From Mycolicibacterium moriokaense (lineage in GTDB: Bacteria; Actinomycetota; Actinomycetes; Mycobacteriales; Mycobacteriaceae): a stretch of DNA of 64,000 nucleotides. Under the pieces are notes generated by a model. The model saw only the letters and a program-made list of their open reading frames with translations, did not search any database and was not told the origin of the DNA. A program made the translations under genes and the position numbers. Shown in pieces: positions 1 through 8,588 of the stretch (positions within the stretch are counted from its first letter, which is position 1; each line of letters opens with the position of its first letter). Location: contig NZ_QJJU01000019.1 of NCBI RefSeq assembly GCF_003201655.1, positions 48,747 through 112,746 on the forward strand, written 5' to 3'.

Positions 1-386
1 ACGCCTCGTCGACCAAGGAAGCCGCCGCGGTGGGCTATGTGCGGGAGTTCATGACGACATACACAACGCTGGATCCCTTCCACGCCAACGACTACGCCAA
101 TCGGATCGTTGCGCAGGGCACCGGCGATTTCGCGAAGATGTTCAAAGAGAAAGAGAACGAGATCCTGGTACAGGTCGCCCGCGCCGAGCCCACGACGGGC
201 ACGGTGGTCGAGGCGGGCGTGCAGCGGTGGAACGACAACGGCAGCGCCGACGTCCTGGTTGCGACGAAGATCTCAACGAAGTCGCCCGACGGCAAGTCCA
301 CGATTGAGAGTGGAAATCGTTGGGTTGCAACGACTATCAAGGAAGGACAGCAGTGGAAGATCAGCAACCTGATTCAGGTGATCTGA
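1..386 (+). CDS. Mce-associated protein, C-terminal part (Rv0177-like), cut by window start
   Basis: The reading frame is open from the first bases and ends at TGA 384-386, so only the last 128 or so residues are present. The visible part, with VGYVREFMTTYTTLDPFHAN near its start, has the look of the extracytoplasmic SnoaL/NTF2-like domain of Mce-associated proteins, which are anchored by an N-terminal helix and are thought to stabilise Mce lipid transporters. The next gene is of the same family and overlaps this one by 34 bases, as in the tail of an mce1-type operon. The N-terminal anchor lies outside the window. The family assignment is by resemblance and position. Confidence 0.75.
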   Translation, partial: ASSTKEAAAVGYVREFMTTYTTLDPFHANDYANRIVAQGTGDFAKMFKEKENEILVQVARAEPTTGTVVEAGVQRWNDNGSADVLVATKISTKSPDGKSTIESGNRWVATTIKEGQQWKISNLIQVI

Positions 387-1294
387 CCACCGACGCTGAA
401 TCGCCGGACCAGCCCGCGGATGCCGGCAAGACGCCGACCGGTAAGGCCGCGCGGCACCGCCATCGGATGCCGCTGCGCAAAGACCTCACGGAGAGCCGCG
501 AGGGCGGCGACGAGGCTGCTGCCGACGAGCAGCCCGAACTGGAAGTCGCCGCGGTCAGCGAGGTGGCGCCTGCCGAAGCAGAGGCACCGACGCGGCGCAG
601 GGGGCTGTTCCGTCGACGCACGAAAGCGCCTGAGCCCGAGACGGTTTCCGCGCCGACAGGCGAGGGGGCCGAGTCGGAAGAACCAGCGGTGCCTACCGAT
701 ACGGACACGGACGGGACGACAGAGGCTGCCGAAGCTGTGGCCGCGCCGCAGGAAGCGCCCGTCCTGGTTCCGCACCGACCGGCGGGCAAGCGGTTGACGA
801 TCGCCGCGGCAGCCGCAGGCGTCGTCTTCGTCGGCGCCGCCGCATTCGCGGGTGCGACGCTGGAGCCCTACCTCGCCGACCGGGCGCTGGTCCACACCAA
901 GCTGGACATCGCAAAGACCGCAGCCAACGCGATCACCGCGTTGTGGACCTATAACCCCGACAATATGGAGGCGTTGCCGGACCGGGCTGCCGGGTATCTC
1001 GGCGGCGACTTCGCGAACGAGTACCGAAAATACATCGACGCGATCGTCGCCCCCAACAAGCAGGCGCAGGTCACCAACACCACCGAGGTGATGGGCGCGG
1101 CCGTGGAATCCGTGACACCGACCGAGGCCACTGCGCTTGTGTACACCAACTCGGTGGCTACCAGCCCTGCGTCGAAGAACATCCCTTCACTGCGGTACCT
1201 GTCCTACCGGTTGACGCTGCAGCGCCACGACGCGAAATGGCTGATCACAAAGATGTCGACAGTGACGTCCTTCGATCTGACCCCGCAGCTGTAG
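353..1294 (+). CDS. Mce-associated membrane protein (Rv0178-like)
   Basis: About 313 residues. I choose GTG 353 because AAGGAAGGA lies just upstream at about 340-348; an in-frame ATG at 320 would overlap the previous gene further. The first 145 residues are charged and rich in Glu, Ala and Pro, probably disordered and cytoplasmic. One hydrophobic segment follows (about residues 147-169, Ala/Val/Gly rich), then an outer domain like other Mce-associated proteins, ending near a Phe-Asp-Leu motif. M. tuberculosis Rv0178 is shorter, so the long acidic tail is a local extension. It probably acts with the Mce complex; no catalytic motif is visible. Confidence 0.75.
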   Translation: MEDQQPDSGDLTTDAESPDQPADAGKTPTGKAARHRHRMPLRKDLTESREGGDEAAADEQPELEVAAVSEVAPAEAEAPTRRRGLFRRRTKAPEPETVSAPTGEGAESEEPAVPTDTDTDGTTEAAEAVAAPQEAPVLVPHRPAGKRLTIAAAAAGVVFVGAAAFAGATLEPYLADRALVHTKLDIAKTAANAITALWTYNPDNMEALPDRAAGYLGGDFANEYRKYIDAIVAPNKQAQVTNTTEVMGAAVESVTPTEATALVYTNSVATSPASKNIPSLRYLSYRLTLQRHDAKWLITKMSTVTSFDLTPQL

Positions 1295-1309
1295 CCGACA
1301 GACCCCGGC

Positions 1310-2002
1310 ATGCCCGTCGTCTCTCCGGCCTCCGAACGGACGACGATCGTGTGCCTTTTGCTGCTGACGTTCTCGACGGGCATCGTCGACGCGATCAGCG
1401 TGCTGGTGCTCGGCCATGTGTTCGTCGCCAACATGACCGGCAACGTCATCTTCCTCGGATTCTGGTTCGCACCGCACACCGTCGTCGACATGACCGCCGC
1501 CCTCGTCGCATTCGTCAGCTTCGTCACGGGCGCGGTACTCGGCGGACGGCTCGCGCGGCACCTCGACGGCGATGTCCGTCGTTGGCTCACAGTCGCGCTC
1601 GGTATCGAGGTGGTGATGCTTGTGACGCTGTCGGTCCTGAGCGGGACAGGCGTGCTCGATTACCACGACAACACCAAGCTGATTCTGATTGCCGGACTGG
1701 CCGTGACGTTCGGCGTCCAGGCCGCGACCGCGCGCCAGTTCGGCATCCAGGAGCTGTCCACCACCGTGCTGACCACGACGATCGTCGGCATCGGTTTCGA
1801 CAGTCGCCTCGCAGGGGGCTCTGGGCAACGCGAAAGGCTGCGCTACGGCGTCGTGCTCACGATGTGCGCGGGGGCGTTAGTCGGGGCGACCCTGACCCGG
1901 TGGTTCGTCGCCCCTGTGATCGCGATCTCCGCAGTTGTGGTGACCGCTGCCGCCTGTGTCTTTCGGTTCGGCCCATCCAGTCGCGACAGCGCCGCCGACT
2001 AG
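1310..2002 (+). CDS. DUF1275 (YoaK) family membrane protein
   Basis: 230 residues with about six hydrophobic stretches. The N-terminal pattern of TGIVDAISVLVLGHVFVANM followed by TGNVIFLG is the signature of the DUF1275/YoaK family, membrane proteins of unknown function. It starts 15 bases after the Mce-associated gene and ends 9 bases before the next, so it may be read through from the mce operon. The protein is of normal length for the family. No substrate can be named. Confidence 0.8.
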   Translation: MPVVSPASERTTIVCLLLLTFSTGIVDAISVLVLGHVFVANMTGNVIFLGFWFAPHTVVDMTAALVAFVSFVTGAVLGGRLARHLDGDVRRWLTVALGIEVVMLVTLSVLSGTGVLDYHDNTKLILIAGLAVTFGVQAATARQFGIQELSTTVLTTTIVGIGFDSRLAGGSGQRERLRYGVVLTMCAGALVGATLTRWFVAPVIAISAVVVTAAACVFRFGPSSRDSAAD

Positions 2003-2011
2003 TCTCGACCT

Positions 2012-2842
2012 ATGCCATCAGTACTCGTCACCGGTGCAGGCCGTGGAATCGGCAAGTCGATCGTCGAGCACCTGGCCTCCCGCGGCTGGGACGTGGTCGC
2101 CGGGGTCCGCAGCGAACGCGACGCAGGCGTCGTAACCGCGCTGTATCCGCAGCGCATCTCCTCGGTCATCCTCGACGTCACGGACGCGGGGCACATCGCC
2201 AAGTTGGACGCATCCCTGCCAGAGCGGCTGGACGCGGTCGTCAACAACGCGGGCATTGTCGTCAGTGGGCCGATGGAGACCGTAAGCCCCGACGATTGGC
2301 GAGAGCAGTTGGAGATCAACGTGATCGGCCAGCTTGCCGTGACCCAGGCGGTGCTGCCGCGGCTACGCAGGTCGCGGGGACGAGTGGTGTTCATCTCCAG
2401 CGTCAACGGGCGCCTGGCGATGTCGATGATCGGCGCCTACTGCGCCAGCAAGTTCGCCCTGGAAGCGGCCGCCGACGCGATGCGAATGGAGCTGCGGCCG
2501 TGGCACATCGGTGTCGCGATCGTGGAACCCGCGCAGACCGACACGGACATGTGGCTGACCGCCAACGACATGATCGAACAGACCGAAGCCTCGCTGACTC
2601 CCGCGCAACGCGACCTGTACGCCAAACACATCGCGGGGATGAAGAAGACGATCCCGCTCTCCCACAAGCTGGCCGTTCCCGCCGAGAAGGTGTCCGCCGT
2701 CGTCGAGGAGGCGCTGACCGCTCGCAGGCCCCGTGCGCGCTACGTCGTTGGAGCAGGGCCCAAGTTGCAGGTCGCCTTGATGACGAACCTGCCCGCGTGG
2801 GCCCGTGACAGGGTGCTGCGACGGGTGGCCGGCCAACCCTAG
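2012..2842 (+). CDS. SDR family oxidoreductase
   Basis: 276 residues. The NAD(P)-binding TGAGRGIG is at residues 7-14, NNAG follows at about 77-80, and the catalytic Ser (FISSVNGR) and YCASK motifs lie near 130 and 147. This is a classical short-chain dehydrogenase with an intact Ser-Tyr-Lys triad. The substrate is not predictable; the C-terminal region with a GxGPKLQ stretch is typical of mycobacterial SDRs of about this length. Its stop overlaps the start of the next gene by one base, which suggests co-translation. Confidence 0.88.
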   Translation: MPSVLVTGAGRGIGKSIVEHLASRGWDVVAGVRSERDAGVVTALYPQRISSVILDVTDAGHIAKLDASLPERLDAVVNNAGIVVSGPMETVSPDDWREQLEINVIGQLAVTQAVLPRLRRSRGRVVFISSVNGRLAMSMIGAYCASKFALEAAADAMRMELRPWHIGVAIVEPAQTDTDMWLTANDMIEQTEASLTPAQRDLYAKHIAGMKKTIPLSHKLAVPAEKVSAVVEEALTARRPRARYVVGAGPKLQVALMTNLPAWARDRVLRRVAGQP

Positions 2843-3615
2843 TGTTCGTCAAGCGCAGCGCAGGGGCCCCTAAAGCCTTCTTCGCCTGCGAAGCCGCTGG
2901 GCTGCAATGGCTTTCGACAGCCGACGGCGGTGTGCCCTGCGCAAGGGTGCTCGCTCACGACGGCACCAGCCTGACGCTGGAACGGTTGGACGGCGCGGCA
3001 CCAACCCGCGCAGCTGCAGTCGAGTTTGGTCAGCGACTGGCCCGAACGCATGATGCGGGCGCCGAGGCATTTGGTGCGCCACCCGACGGCTGGGCGGGCC
3101 CCGGCTTCTTCGGACCGTTGCAGCAGCCGCTACCGATGTCGTACTCCGCCATCGATCGGTGGGGACGCTTCTACGCCAACGAGCGACTGGCGCCGATGGC
3201 GGATCTCGCCGCGTCACGCCTTGACTCGGCGACGCGCGACGCAGTCGCCGCTGTGATGGCGCGTTGTGACGCAGGCGATTTCGACGATGGCGATCCGCCT
3301 GCCCGCTTGCACGGCGATTTGTGGAGCGGCAACGTGATGTGGACGTCCGCCGGCGCGGTGCTGATCGACCCCGCAGCCCACGGCGGCCATCGCGAGACGG
3401 ACCTGGCGATGCTGGCGCTGTTCGGCTGCCCGCACTTCGACGCGGTGATCGAGGGTTATCAGGGACAGTGGCTGCTCCGCGACGGCTGGCGGGACCGTGT
3501 CGGACTGCACCAGATCTATCCGCTGTTGGCGCACGTGGTGATCTTCGGCGGCGGATACGCCGGCCAGACATTAGCCGCCGCAACGGGTGTGCTGCGTCGA
3601 CGCGGCGTGATCTAG
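2842..3615 (+). CDS. Fructosamine kinase family protein
   Basis: 257 residues, GTG start overlapping the previous stop. The sequence has the aminoglycoside-phosphotransferase fold: N-terminal KRSAGAPKAFFACEAAGLQW with a lysine and a glutamate, the catalytic loop HGDLWSGNVMW, and a metal-binding DPAAHGGHRETDLAM segment. These are diagnostic of fructosamine/ketosamine-3-kinases, which phosphorylate Amadori adducts so that they fall off proteins. The protein is slightly short at the N terminus compared with many family members (about 290). It ends convergent with the next gene, overlapping by 4 bases. Confidence 0.85.
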   Translation: MFVKRSAGAPKAFFACEAAGLQWLSTADGGVPCARVLAHDGTSLTLERLDGAAPTRAAAVEFGQRLARTHDAGAEAFGAPPDGWAGPGFFGPLQQPLPMSYSAIDRWGRFYANERLAPMADLAASRLDSATRDAVAAVMARCDAGDFDDGDPPARLHGDLWSGNVMWTSAGAVLIDPAAHGGHRETDLAMLALFGCPHFDAVIEGYQGQWLLRDGWRDRVGLHQIYPLLAHVVIFGGGYAGQTLAAATGVLRRRGVI

Positions 3616-4694
3616 TTGAACGCGAGCCAGCTGGGCAGGGCGCGCTCGCGGGAGTCGCACAGCACCTGTCGGGTGTCGCAGTTTCCGTCAGGTACGCCTG
3701 CGCCCGCCCACATGCCGCCGGTGTCGCGCCGGAGCACGATGGCCGACGATCCTCCGCCGTCGAGCAGGATCGCGGTGTCGCTGCCAAGGCCTCGGAACAG
3801 ATCCTGGATCTGATCCGGTGTGTAGCTGCCGCCCTGGAACACGTACATCTCGTCCTTGCCCTTGGAGTAGGCGAGCGCGGTGCGGGCGGCACTGGGGCCG
3901 CCGTCGTTGAGCTCCCCGGTGTCGCCAGGTGCCAGCAGCCCGATGCCACTCACCGCGACGAACCGGCTGCCGCGGTCGACCAGGCCCTGAATCACAGGCG
4001 ACGCGGAGTCGTAGTCCTGAGTGTTCTTCGGCGGCACCACATATGGTGCACCGCCGACCGGCAGGATCATCGTGCTCAGCGCGCTCCAGTTCTCACCTCC
4101 GCCGGACAGGCCCTGCTTACCGGCGTAGGCGACCGTGCCCGTCACCGCCGCGTTGGCGCGGCCCTGGCCGTTGGTGTTGTCGACGTAGGCGCCGAGCGGT
4201 GAACTGCATCCCGTCGACTTCCACGAGCCCCCCTTCTGTCCCCGCACATCGAAGAAGTTGGCGTTGATCGCGATCGTCGGCTGCCCGAGCGCCTGCCACG
4301 CCTGAAGGGGGGTGTAGATCTCCGAGGCCTGCCACAACCCCTCGCCGGTGCGCGCGCGTGGATCTCGTTCGCAGCGGGCCTGATAGCCGGAGTGGGAGTC
4401 GACGAGCAGTCGCGGCGTCAGCCGTTGCGACGCGGACTTGATGATCATCAGGTGTCCGCCGTTGTTCATCTCGTACCAGCCGCCGTCGGCGTTCTGCATA
4501 GGCGCGGGTGCGCCCCCGCCGAAGTTGTACACGAGGTAGGAGCCGCGGGTGTTGGCGATGGCGCCTGCGAGCAACTCGCGGCCATCTGCGGCACGCGCGG
4601 TCGGGGCGCCCGCCGTCGTCGCCACCATCGCAGCGCACACAAGCGCCGCGGCGCAGGCCGCGAATCGCCGGAAGTTCGCGCGTGGAGTTGGCAC
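3612..4694 (-). CDS. Secreted phosphodiester glycosidase-like (DUF2233/NAGPA) protein
   Basis: About 360 residues from GTG 4694, which follows an AGGGG stretch; a longer frame to 4733 adds no signal-like sequence. Residues 1-38 form a signal peptide ending near PTARAADG. The rest resembles the NAGPA/DUF2233 fold, with segments such as QPTIAINANFF, a central AVSGIGLL, a DGGPSAARTALAYS segment and a C-terminal ILLDGGGSSAIVLRRD. Such proteins may cleave phosphodiester-linked sugars, and in bacteria act outside the cytoplasm. Its place between mce and the pirin/sigG genes corresponds to lprO in M. tuberculosis, but I cannot confirm orthology. Confidence 0.75.
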   Translation of the reverse strand: MPTPRANFRRFAACAAALVCAAMVATTAGAPTARAADGRELLAGAIANTRGSYLVYNFGGGAPAPMQNADGGWYEMNNGGHLMIIKSASQRLTPRLLVDSHSGYQARCERDPRARTGEGLWQASEIYTPLQAWQALGQPTIAINANFFDVRGQKGGSWKSTGCSSPLGAYVDNTNGQGRANAAVTGTVAYAGKQGLSGGGENWSALSTMILPVGGAPYVVPPKNTQDYDSASPVIQGLVDRGSRFVAVSGIGLLAPGDTGELNDGGPSAARTALAYSKGKDEMYVFQGGSYTPDQIQDLFRGLGSDTAILLDGGGSSAIVLRRDTGGMWAGAGVPDGNCDTRQVLCDSRERALPSWLAFN

Positions 4695-4837
4695 GGTTGC
4701 CCCTTTGCCGAGATAGCTAAAACAACACAACAATAATCACAGAAGACACACAGTCAACTTGGGTAACAGCCCGGTATCGGTTGGGCACCGGGTCGGTCGC
4801 ATCCTTAGCTGACGGAGCGAAGCCGCGGTGTCGGTCG

Positions 4838-6097
4838 TCAGCGACCGGGCGGCGCCAACCGGTAGACGGCGTCGGCGTAGTCGTCGGTGATGTACACCGC
4901 ACCGTCGGGTCCCGTCACCGCGGCGACAGGGCGGCCCCACCGCGTGCCGTCTTCGGCCTGGAAGCCGCCGATGAGAGTCTGCTGGTTGCCGAGACCGCCG
5001 TTCTGCCAAGGAAAGAACGCGACCTCGGGCGCCCGCGGGGATTGGCGGTTCCACGACCCGTGCACGCCGACGAGCGCGCCCGCGGCGTATGGGGCTGGCA
5101 GCACATTCTCGGTGAAGCTCATACCCAGGGGAGCGGCGTGCGCGCCAAGGCTCTGCTCGACAGGAGATAGCTTGGCGCAGTCGAGCTTGCTGCCGTCGGC
5201 GTTGGTCTGCACGTCGCGGATGAACGGCAGGTTCGCCGGGCCGCCATCGGGATTGCAGAAGGGCCAACCCAATTCGCGTCCGGGTGTAAGCCGGGCGAGG
5301 GCCTCGGGCGGATGGTCGTTGACGTAGTCGGGACTGGCCTCACGAGTCTGCGGGTTCGCGACGTCGTCGCGGTTGTTGACCGCCGTCCACACCGAACCGT
5401 CGGGCCCGATCGCCAGACCCGTTCCGTTGCGCACGCCGGTCGCGAACGGCGCAGCGGGACCGCCGCCCGGTGGGATCCGCATGATGGTGGCGCGCGGCGG
5501 ATTTGCGCTGCGGTCGTCGGCGGTGATGTTGCCCGTCGATCCGATGGAAAAGTACACCGCGCCATCTCGGCCGACGGCAACACTTTTCAGTGTGTGTGAA
5601 TACGCACTGCGCAGGTCGGGACTCTTGGCGTCGGGCAAACCTGCCGCGATGGCGCGGCCATTGGTCGCTTTGCCGTCGGCGTAGTCGTATGCATCGATCT
5701 GGTTGCTTTCGGCGACGTAGAGGGTGCTGCCCGAGAACGCCAGACCGTGCGGCTGATCCAACCCTTCGAGCGGCACCGTCGGCCGAGCACCGGCCCCGTT
5801 CGGCTGGATGCGGACCACCTGACCACTGCTCGGCACGGAAACCAGCATGCTTCCGTCCGGGGCCCATGCGGCCAGCCGCGCCTTCGGGATCCGCGCCCAG
5901 ACGGACATCGTCCATCCTGCGGGCACCATCACCTGGCGCGGCTCGTCGAACGGTGCCTGGGCCAGATCCGGATCGACCTGCACGGTGACCGCGACCAGGC
6001 CGGCGGTGGGTGCAGGGGATGGCGTCGAGCAGGCCGCGACCAACACAATGCCGGCCAGCGCGGCCCCAATTCGCTTACGCCGCAGACAATCCCGCAT
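4838..6097 (-). CDS. PQQ-dependent sugar dehydrogenase-like lipoprotein
   Basis: About 419 residues from ATG 6097, the start that gives a clean lipoprotein signal: basic MRDCLRRKR, hydrophobic core, and lipobox LVAACS. The mature part is a six-bladed beta-propeller of the soluble glucose/sorbosone dehydrogenase type, with repeats such as PHGLAFSGSTLYVAESNQ, GRDGAVYFSIGS, GTGLAIGPDGSVWTAVN and GPDGAVYITDDYADAVYRL. These enzymes oxidise sugars with PQQ, but many family members have unknown substrates. The start overlaps the end of the pirin gene by 23 bases, so the two form one minus-strand operon. Confidence 0.85.
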   Translation of the reverse strand: MRDCLRRKRIGAALAGIVLVAACSTPSPAPTAGLVAVTVQVDPDLAQAPFDEPRQVMVPAGWTMSVWARIPKARLAAWAPDGSMLVSVPSSGQVVRIQPNGAGARPTVPLEGLDQPHGLAFSGSTLYVAESNQIDAYDYADGKATNGRAIAAGLPDAKSPDLRSAYSHTLKSVAVGRDGAVYFSIGSTGNITADDRSANPPRATIMRIPPGGGPAAPFATGVRNGTGLAIGPDGSVWTAVNNRDDVANPQTREASPDYVNDHPPEALARLTPGRELGWPFCNPDGGPANLPFIRDVQTNADGSKLDCAKLSPVEQSLGAHAAPLGMSFTENVLPAPYAAGALVGVHGSWNRQSPRAPEVAFFPWQNGGLGNQQTLIGGFQAEDGTRWGRPVAAVTGPDGAVYITDDYADAVYRLAPPGR

Positions 6098-6836
6098 GCA
6101 TCTCCCAGACGAGAATCTCCGCGGGCTCGGTGGCGGTGACGCGCTGACCGCCGGATGCGGTGAACCGCACCGCATCACCTTCATGCAGCGGCCCTGCGCC
6201 CTCGAGCGTGACTTCACCACGGGCAACGAACAGGTGCAGATAGGGAGCCTGTGGCAGTTCGACGCTGTCTCCAGGCTCCATGCGTGCGCCGTGCAGCGCC
6301 GCGTGCCGATTACGGATCGTGATGGCGGTGTCGTCGCCGTGTTCGGGCATACCCGACGCGATCGTGACGAGACCGCCGCGCAACAACTCGTCGTCGATCT
6401 CGAGTTGCTGGTAGCCGGGTGTGATGCCCGATTCGTCGGGGACCACCCACATCTGCACGAAATGTACGGGCTCGCTGTGGGATTGTTCGCCGGTGAGGGT
6501 CCACGAGTCGTTCTTCTCCGAGTGCAGGATTCCGCGACCGGCCGACATCCTCTGGGCCAGGCCGGGATAGATCACCCCGGAGTGCCCGGTCGAGTCCTGG
6601 TGCACAAGCGAGCCGCGCAGCACCCATGTCACGATCTCCATGTCGCGGTGGGGATGGGTATCAAAACCTGTGCCCGGGTTGACGATGTCGTCGTTGTTGA
6701 CCAGCAGCAGACCGTGGTGGGTGTTGTCGGGGTCGTAGTTGTCGCCGAAGGAGAACGAGTGCTTGGAGTCCAGCCAGGAGATCTTCGTCTTCGCACGGTC
6801 GTCGGCACGCCGGACGCCGACGGCGGGTGCATTCAT
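6075..6836 (-). CDS. Pirin family protein (Rv0181c-like)
   Basis: 253 residues, a bicupin pirin. The N-terminal segment VRRADDRAKTKISWLDSKHSFSF and the metal-binding FDTHPHRDMEIVTW (His-x-His) are typical of YhaK-type pirins, followed by GRGILHSEKN and a second cupin half. Pirins bind iron; some act as quercetin dioxygenases and others as regulators. Divergently transcribed from the marR gene, with a palindrome in the shared 66-base gap, and upstream of the sugar dehydrogenase in one operon. MarR control of the pirin is a reasonable inference. Confidence 0.88.
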   Translation of the reverse strand: MNAPAVGVRRADDRAKTKISWLDSKHSFSFGDNYDPDNTHHGLLLVNNDDIVNPGTGFDTHPHRDMEIVTWVLRGSLVHQDSTGHSGVIYPGLAQRMSAGRGILHSEKNDSWTLTGEQSHSEPVHFVQMWVVPDESGITPGYQQLEIDDELLRGGLVTIASGMPEHGDDTAITIRNRHAALHGARMEPGDSVELPQAPYLHLFVARGEVTLEGAGPLHEGDAVRFTASGGQRVTATEPAEILVWEMHAGLSAA

Positions 6837-6872
6837 GTCATCACCTCTCGATGGGCCAGCCTAAGCGGGCGG

Positions 6873-6889
6873 TGTTGACTCCGACAACA
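6873..6889. promoter_or_regulatory. Candidate MarR operator in the pirin/marR gap
   Basis: TGTTG-N7-CAACA is a perfect 5-base inverted repeat centred in the 66-base gap between the divergent pirin and marR genes, and its 15-base core (6874-6888) is largely self-complementary. MarR regulators usually bind such pseudo-palindromes in the promoter of a divergent gene pair. No experimental support. Confidence 0.4.
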
Positions 6890-6902
6890 TAGATGATGTG
6901 TC

Positions 6903-7358
6903 ATGTATTCCGTGTGGCTGACAGCGGAGCAACAGCAGATCTGGCGTGGATACCTGACGATGGTGAGCCATATGCAGACGGCGATGCACCGGCAGCTGCA
7001 GCAGGACTGTGAACTCTCGCTGTCAGACTACGACGTGCTGGTGGCCCTGTCTGAGCGGGGGCCGCAGCGGATCAACGAACTCGGCGAGGCTCTGGCGTGG
7101 GAGCAGAGCCGGCTGTCGCATCAGTTGCGGCGGATGCGCGGCCGCGGATTGGTGGACCGCCACGGGAGCGGCGACGACCGCCGTGGCGCGACGGTCGAGC
7201 TCACCGACGGCGGACGCGCAGCGCTGGACGCCGCTGCACCTGGGCACGTCGACTTGGTGCGTTCCGTCGTATTCGACGGGTTGCCCGCCGCCCAGCAGCG
7301 GGCGTTCGGCGCAGTGATCGAGTCGGTGGTGACTCGGCTTACCAGTCAGATTCAGTGA
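6903..7358 (+). CDS. MarR family transcriptional regulator
   Basis: 151 residues. A central winged helix is visible: LSDYDVLVALSERGPQRINE, then LAWEQSRLSHQLRRMRGRGL as recognition helix, and the wing DRHGSGDDRRGATVELTDGG with the typical Asp-x-Arg. Such regulators are dimers that usually repress a neighbouring operon until a phenolic or other small ligand binds. The divergent pirin gene is the likely target. The end overlaps the convergent alcohol dehydrogenase gene by 20 bases. Confidence 0.88.
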   Translation: MYSVWLTAEQQQIWRGYLTMVSHMQTAMHRQLQQDCELSLSDYDVLVALSERGPQRINELGEALAWEQSRLSHQLRRMRGRGLVDRHGSGDDRRGATVELTDGGRAALDAAAPGHVDLVRSVVFDGLPAAQQRAFGAVIESVVTRLTSQIQ

Positions 7359-8463
7359 ACTTGATGACGCCGCGGATGTTCTTGCCCTCCAGCATGTCCG
7401 CATATCCGTCGTTGATGTTCTCCAACGAGTAGGTGGTGGTGACCATCTCGTCGATCTTCAGCTGGCCGGACTTGTAAAGGCCAACGAGCTTCGGGGTCTC
7501 GACGTGTGAGCTGCCGCCGCCGAAGATGTTGCCCTTCAACGTCTTCTGCAACATGGTGAACAAAAACAGGTTGAGCTTGACATCGACGTCCATCATCGAG
7601 CCCATGCCCGTCACCACGCAGGTGCCGGTCTTGGCGGTCAGGATCATCGCCTCTTCGATGTAGGAGCCCTTCATGTCGCCGACCGCGATGATGGTCTTGT
7701 CCGCCATCAGGCCATAGGTGACGTCGATCATCGGAGCGATGGCCTCGGCCATCGACGGGTAGACGTGCGTCGCGCCGAACTTGATGGCCTGCTCACGCTT
7801 CCACTCGTTCGGGTCGATCGCGATGACGTGCCTGGCGCCGGAGATCACCGCGCCCTGCAGCGCGCTCATGCCGATGCCGCCGACGCCGACGATCACCACG
7901 GTCTCGCCCGGCTGCACTTGTGCGACGTTGGTGGCCGAACCGTAACCGGTCGGCACCGCGCAGCCCATGATGGCGGCGGTCTCGAACGGGATGTCCTTGT
8001 CAATCTTGACGACCGAGTCCTTGTGCACAGTCATGTACGGGGCGAACGTGCCGAGCAGGTTCATCGGCGACACCTCGGTGGTGCCTGCGTGCACCCGGCT
8101 TGTGCCGTCTGCGATGGCCTTGCCGCCGAGGAGCACCGCGCCGCGATCACACAGCGACCGGTAGCCCTTCAGACACGGGGGGCACGCACCGCACGCGGGG
8201 ATGAACGCGAGGATGACGTGGTCGCCCTCCTCGATGCCGGTGACGTTGCGGCCGACTTTGGTCACGACACCCGCGCCCTCGTGGCCGCCGAGTGCCGGGA
8301 GTCCGATTGGGGTGGCTCCGGTGGTCAGGTGGTAGTCCGAATGGCACATGCCTGCGGCGTGCACCCGGATCTGCACCTCATCGTCGACGGGGTCGCCGAT
8401 CTCGATCTCGTCGACGCGAAACGGTGAGTTGAGCTCCCACAGCAGAGCCCCTTTGGTCTTCAT
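7339..8463 (-). CDS. Zinc-dependent alcohol dehydrogenase, NDMA-dependent type
   Basis: 374 residues. Starts MKTKGALLWE. Catalytic zinc ligands are in AAGMCHSDYHL and GGHEGAGVV; the structural zinc lobe has four cysteines in CGACPPC plus the Cys of RSLCD. The NAD-binding GVGGIGMSALQGA is intact. Length and sequence fit the mycobacterial class whose tightly bound NAD is reoxidised by an artificial acceptor (AdhB/Rv0761c-like), acting on primary alcohols. A palindrome resembling the KstR box lies 13 bases upstream of the start, so steroid- or lipid-linked control is possible. Confidence 0.88.
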   Translation of the reverse strand: MKTKGALLWELNSPFRVDEIEIGDPVDDEVQIRVHAAGMCHSDYHLTTGATPIGLPALGGHEGAGVVTKVGRNVTGIEEGDHVILAFIPACGACPPCLKGYRSLCDRGAVLLGGKAIADGTSRVHAGTTEVSPMNLLGTFAPYMTVHKDSVVKIDKDIPFETAAIMGCAVPTGYGSATNVAQVQPGETVVIVGVGGIGMSALQGAVISGARHVIAIDPNEWKREQAIKFGATHVYPSMAEAIAPMIDVTYGLMADKTIIAVGDMKGSYIEEAMILTAKTGTCVVTGMGSMMDVDVKLNLFLFTMLQKTLKGNIFGGGSSHVETPKLVGLYKSGQLKIDEMVTTTYSLENINDGYADMLEGKNIRGVIKFTESDW

Positions 8464-8475
8464 GACAGGCGATCA

Positions 8476-8500
8476 TAGAACACGTTACAGAACACGTGTC
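8476..8500. promoter_or_regulatory. KstR-like box and AGAACACGT direct repeat before the alcohol dehydrogenase
   Basis: TAGAACACGTTACA at 8476-8489 fits the KstR consensus TnnAACnnGTTnnA. AGAACACGT occurs twice (8477-8485, 8489-8497), 12 bases apart, and the second copy runs into the palindrome ACACGTGT. The site is 13 bases upstream of the ATG at 8463 and could block its promoter. Confidence 0.45.
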
Positions 8501-8588
8501 AAGAAGACTGTCTACCAGGCCTTATATGGTGCCAGAGCGAGTTGTGTGCGGAAACGAGCGCTCGGCGCAACAAAGTGCACACAAGATG

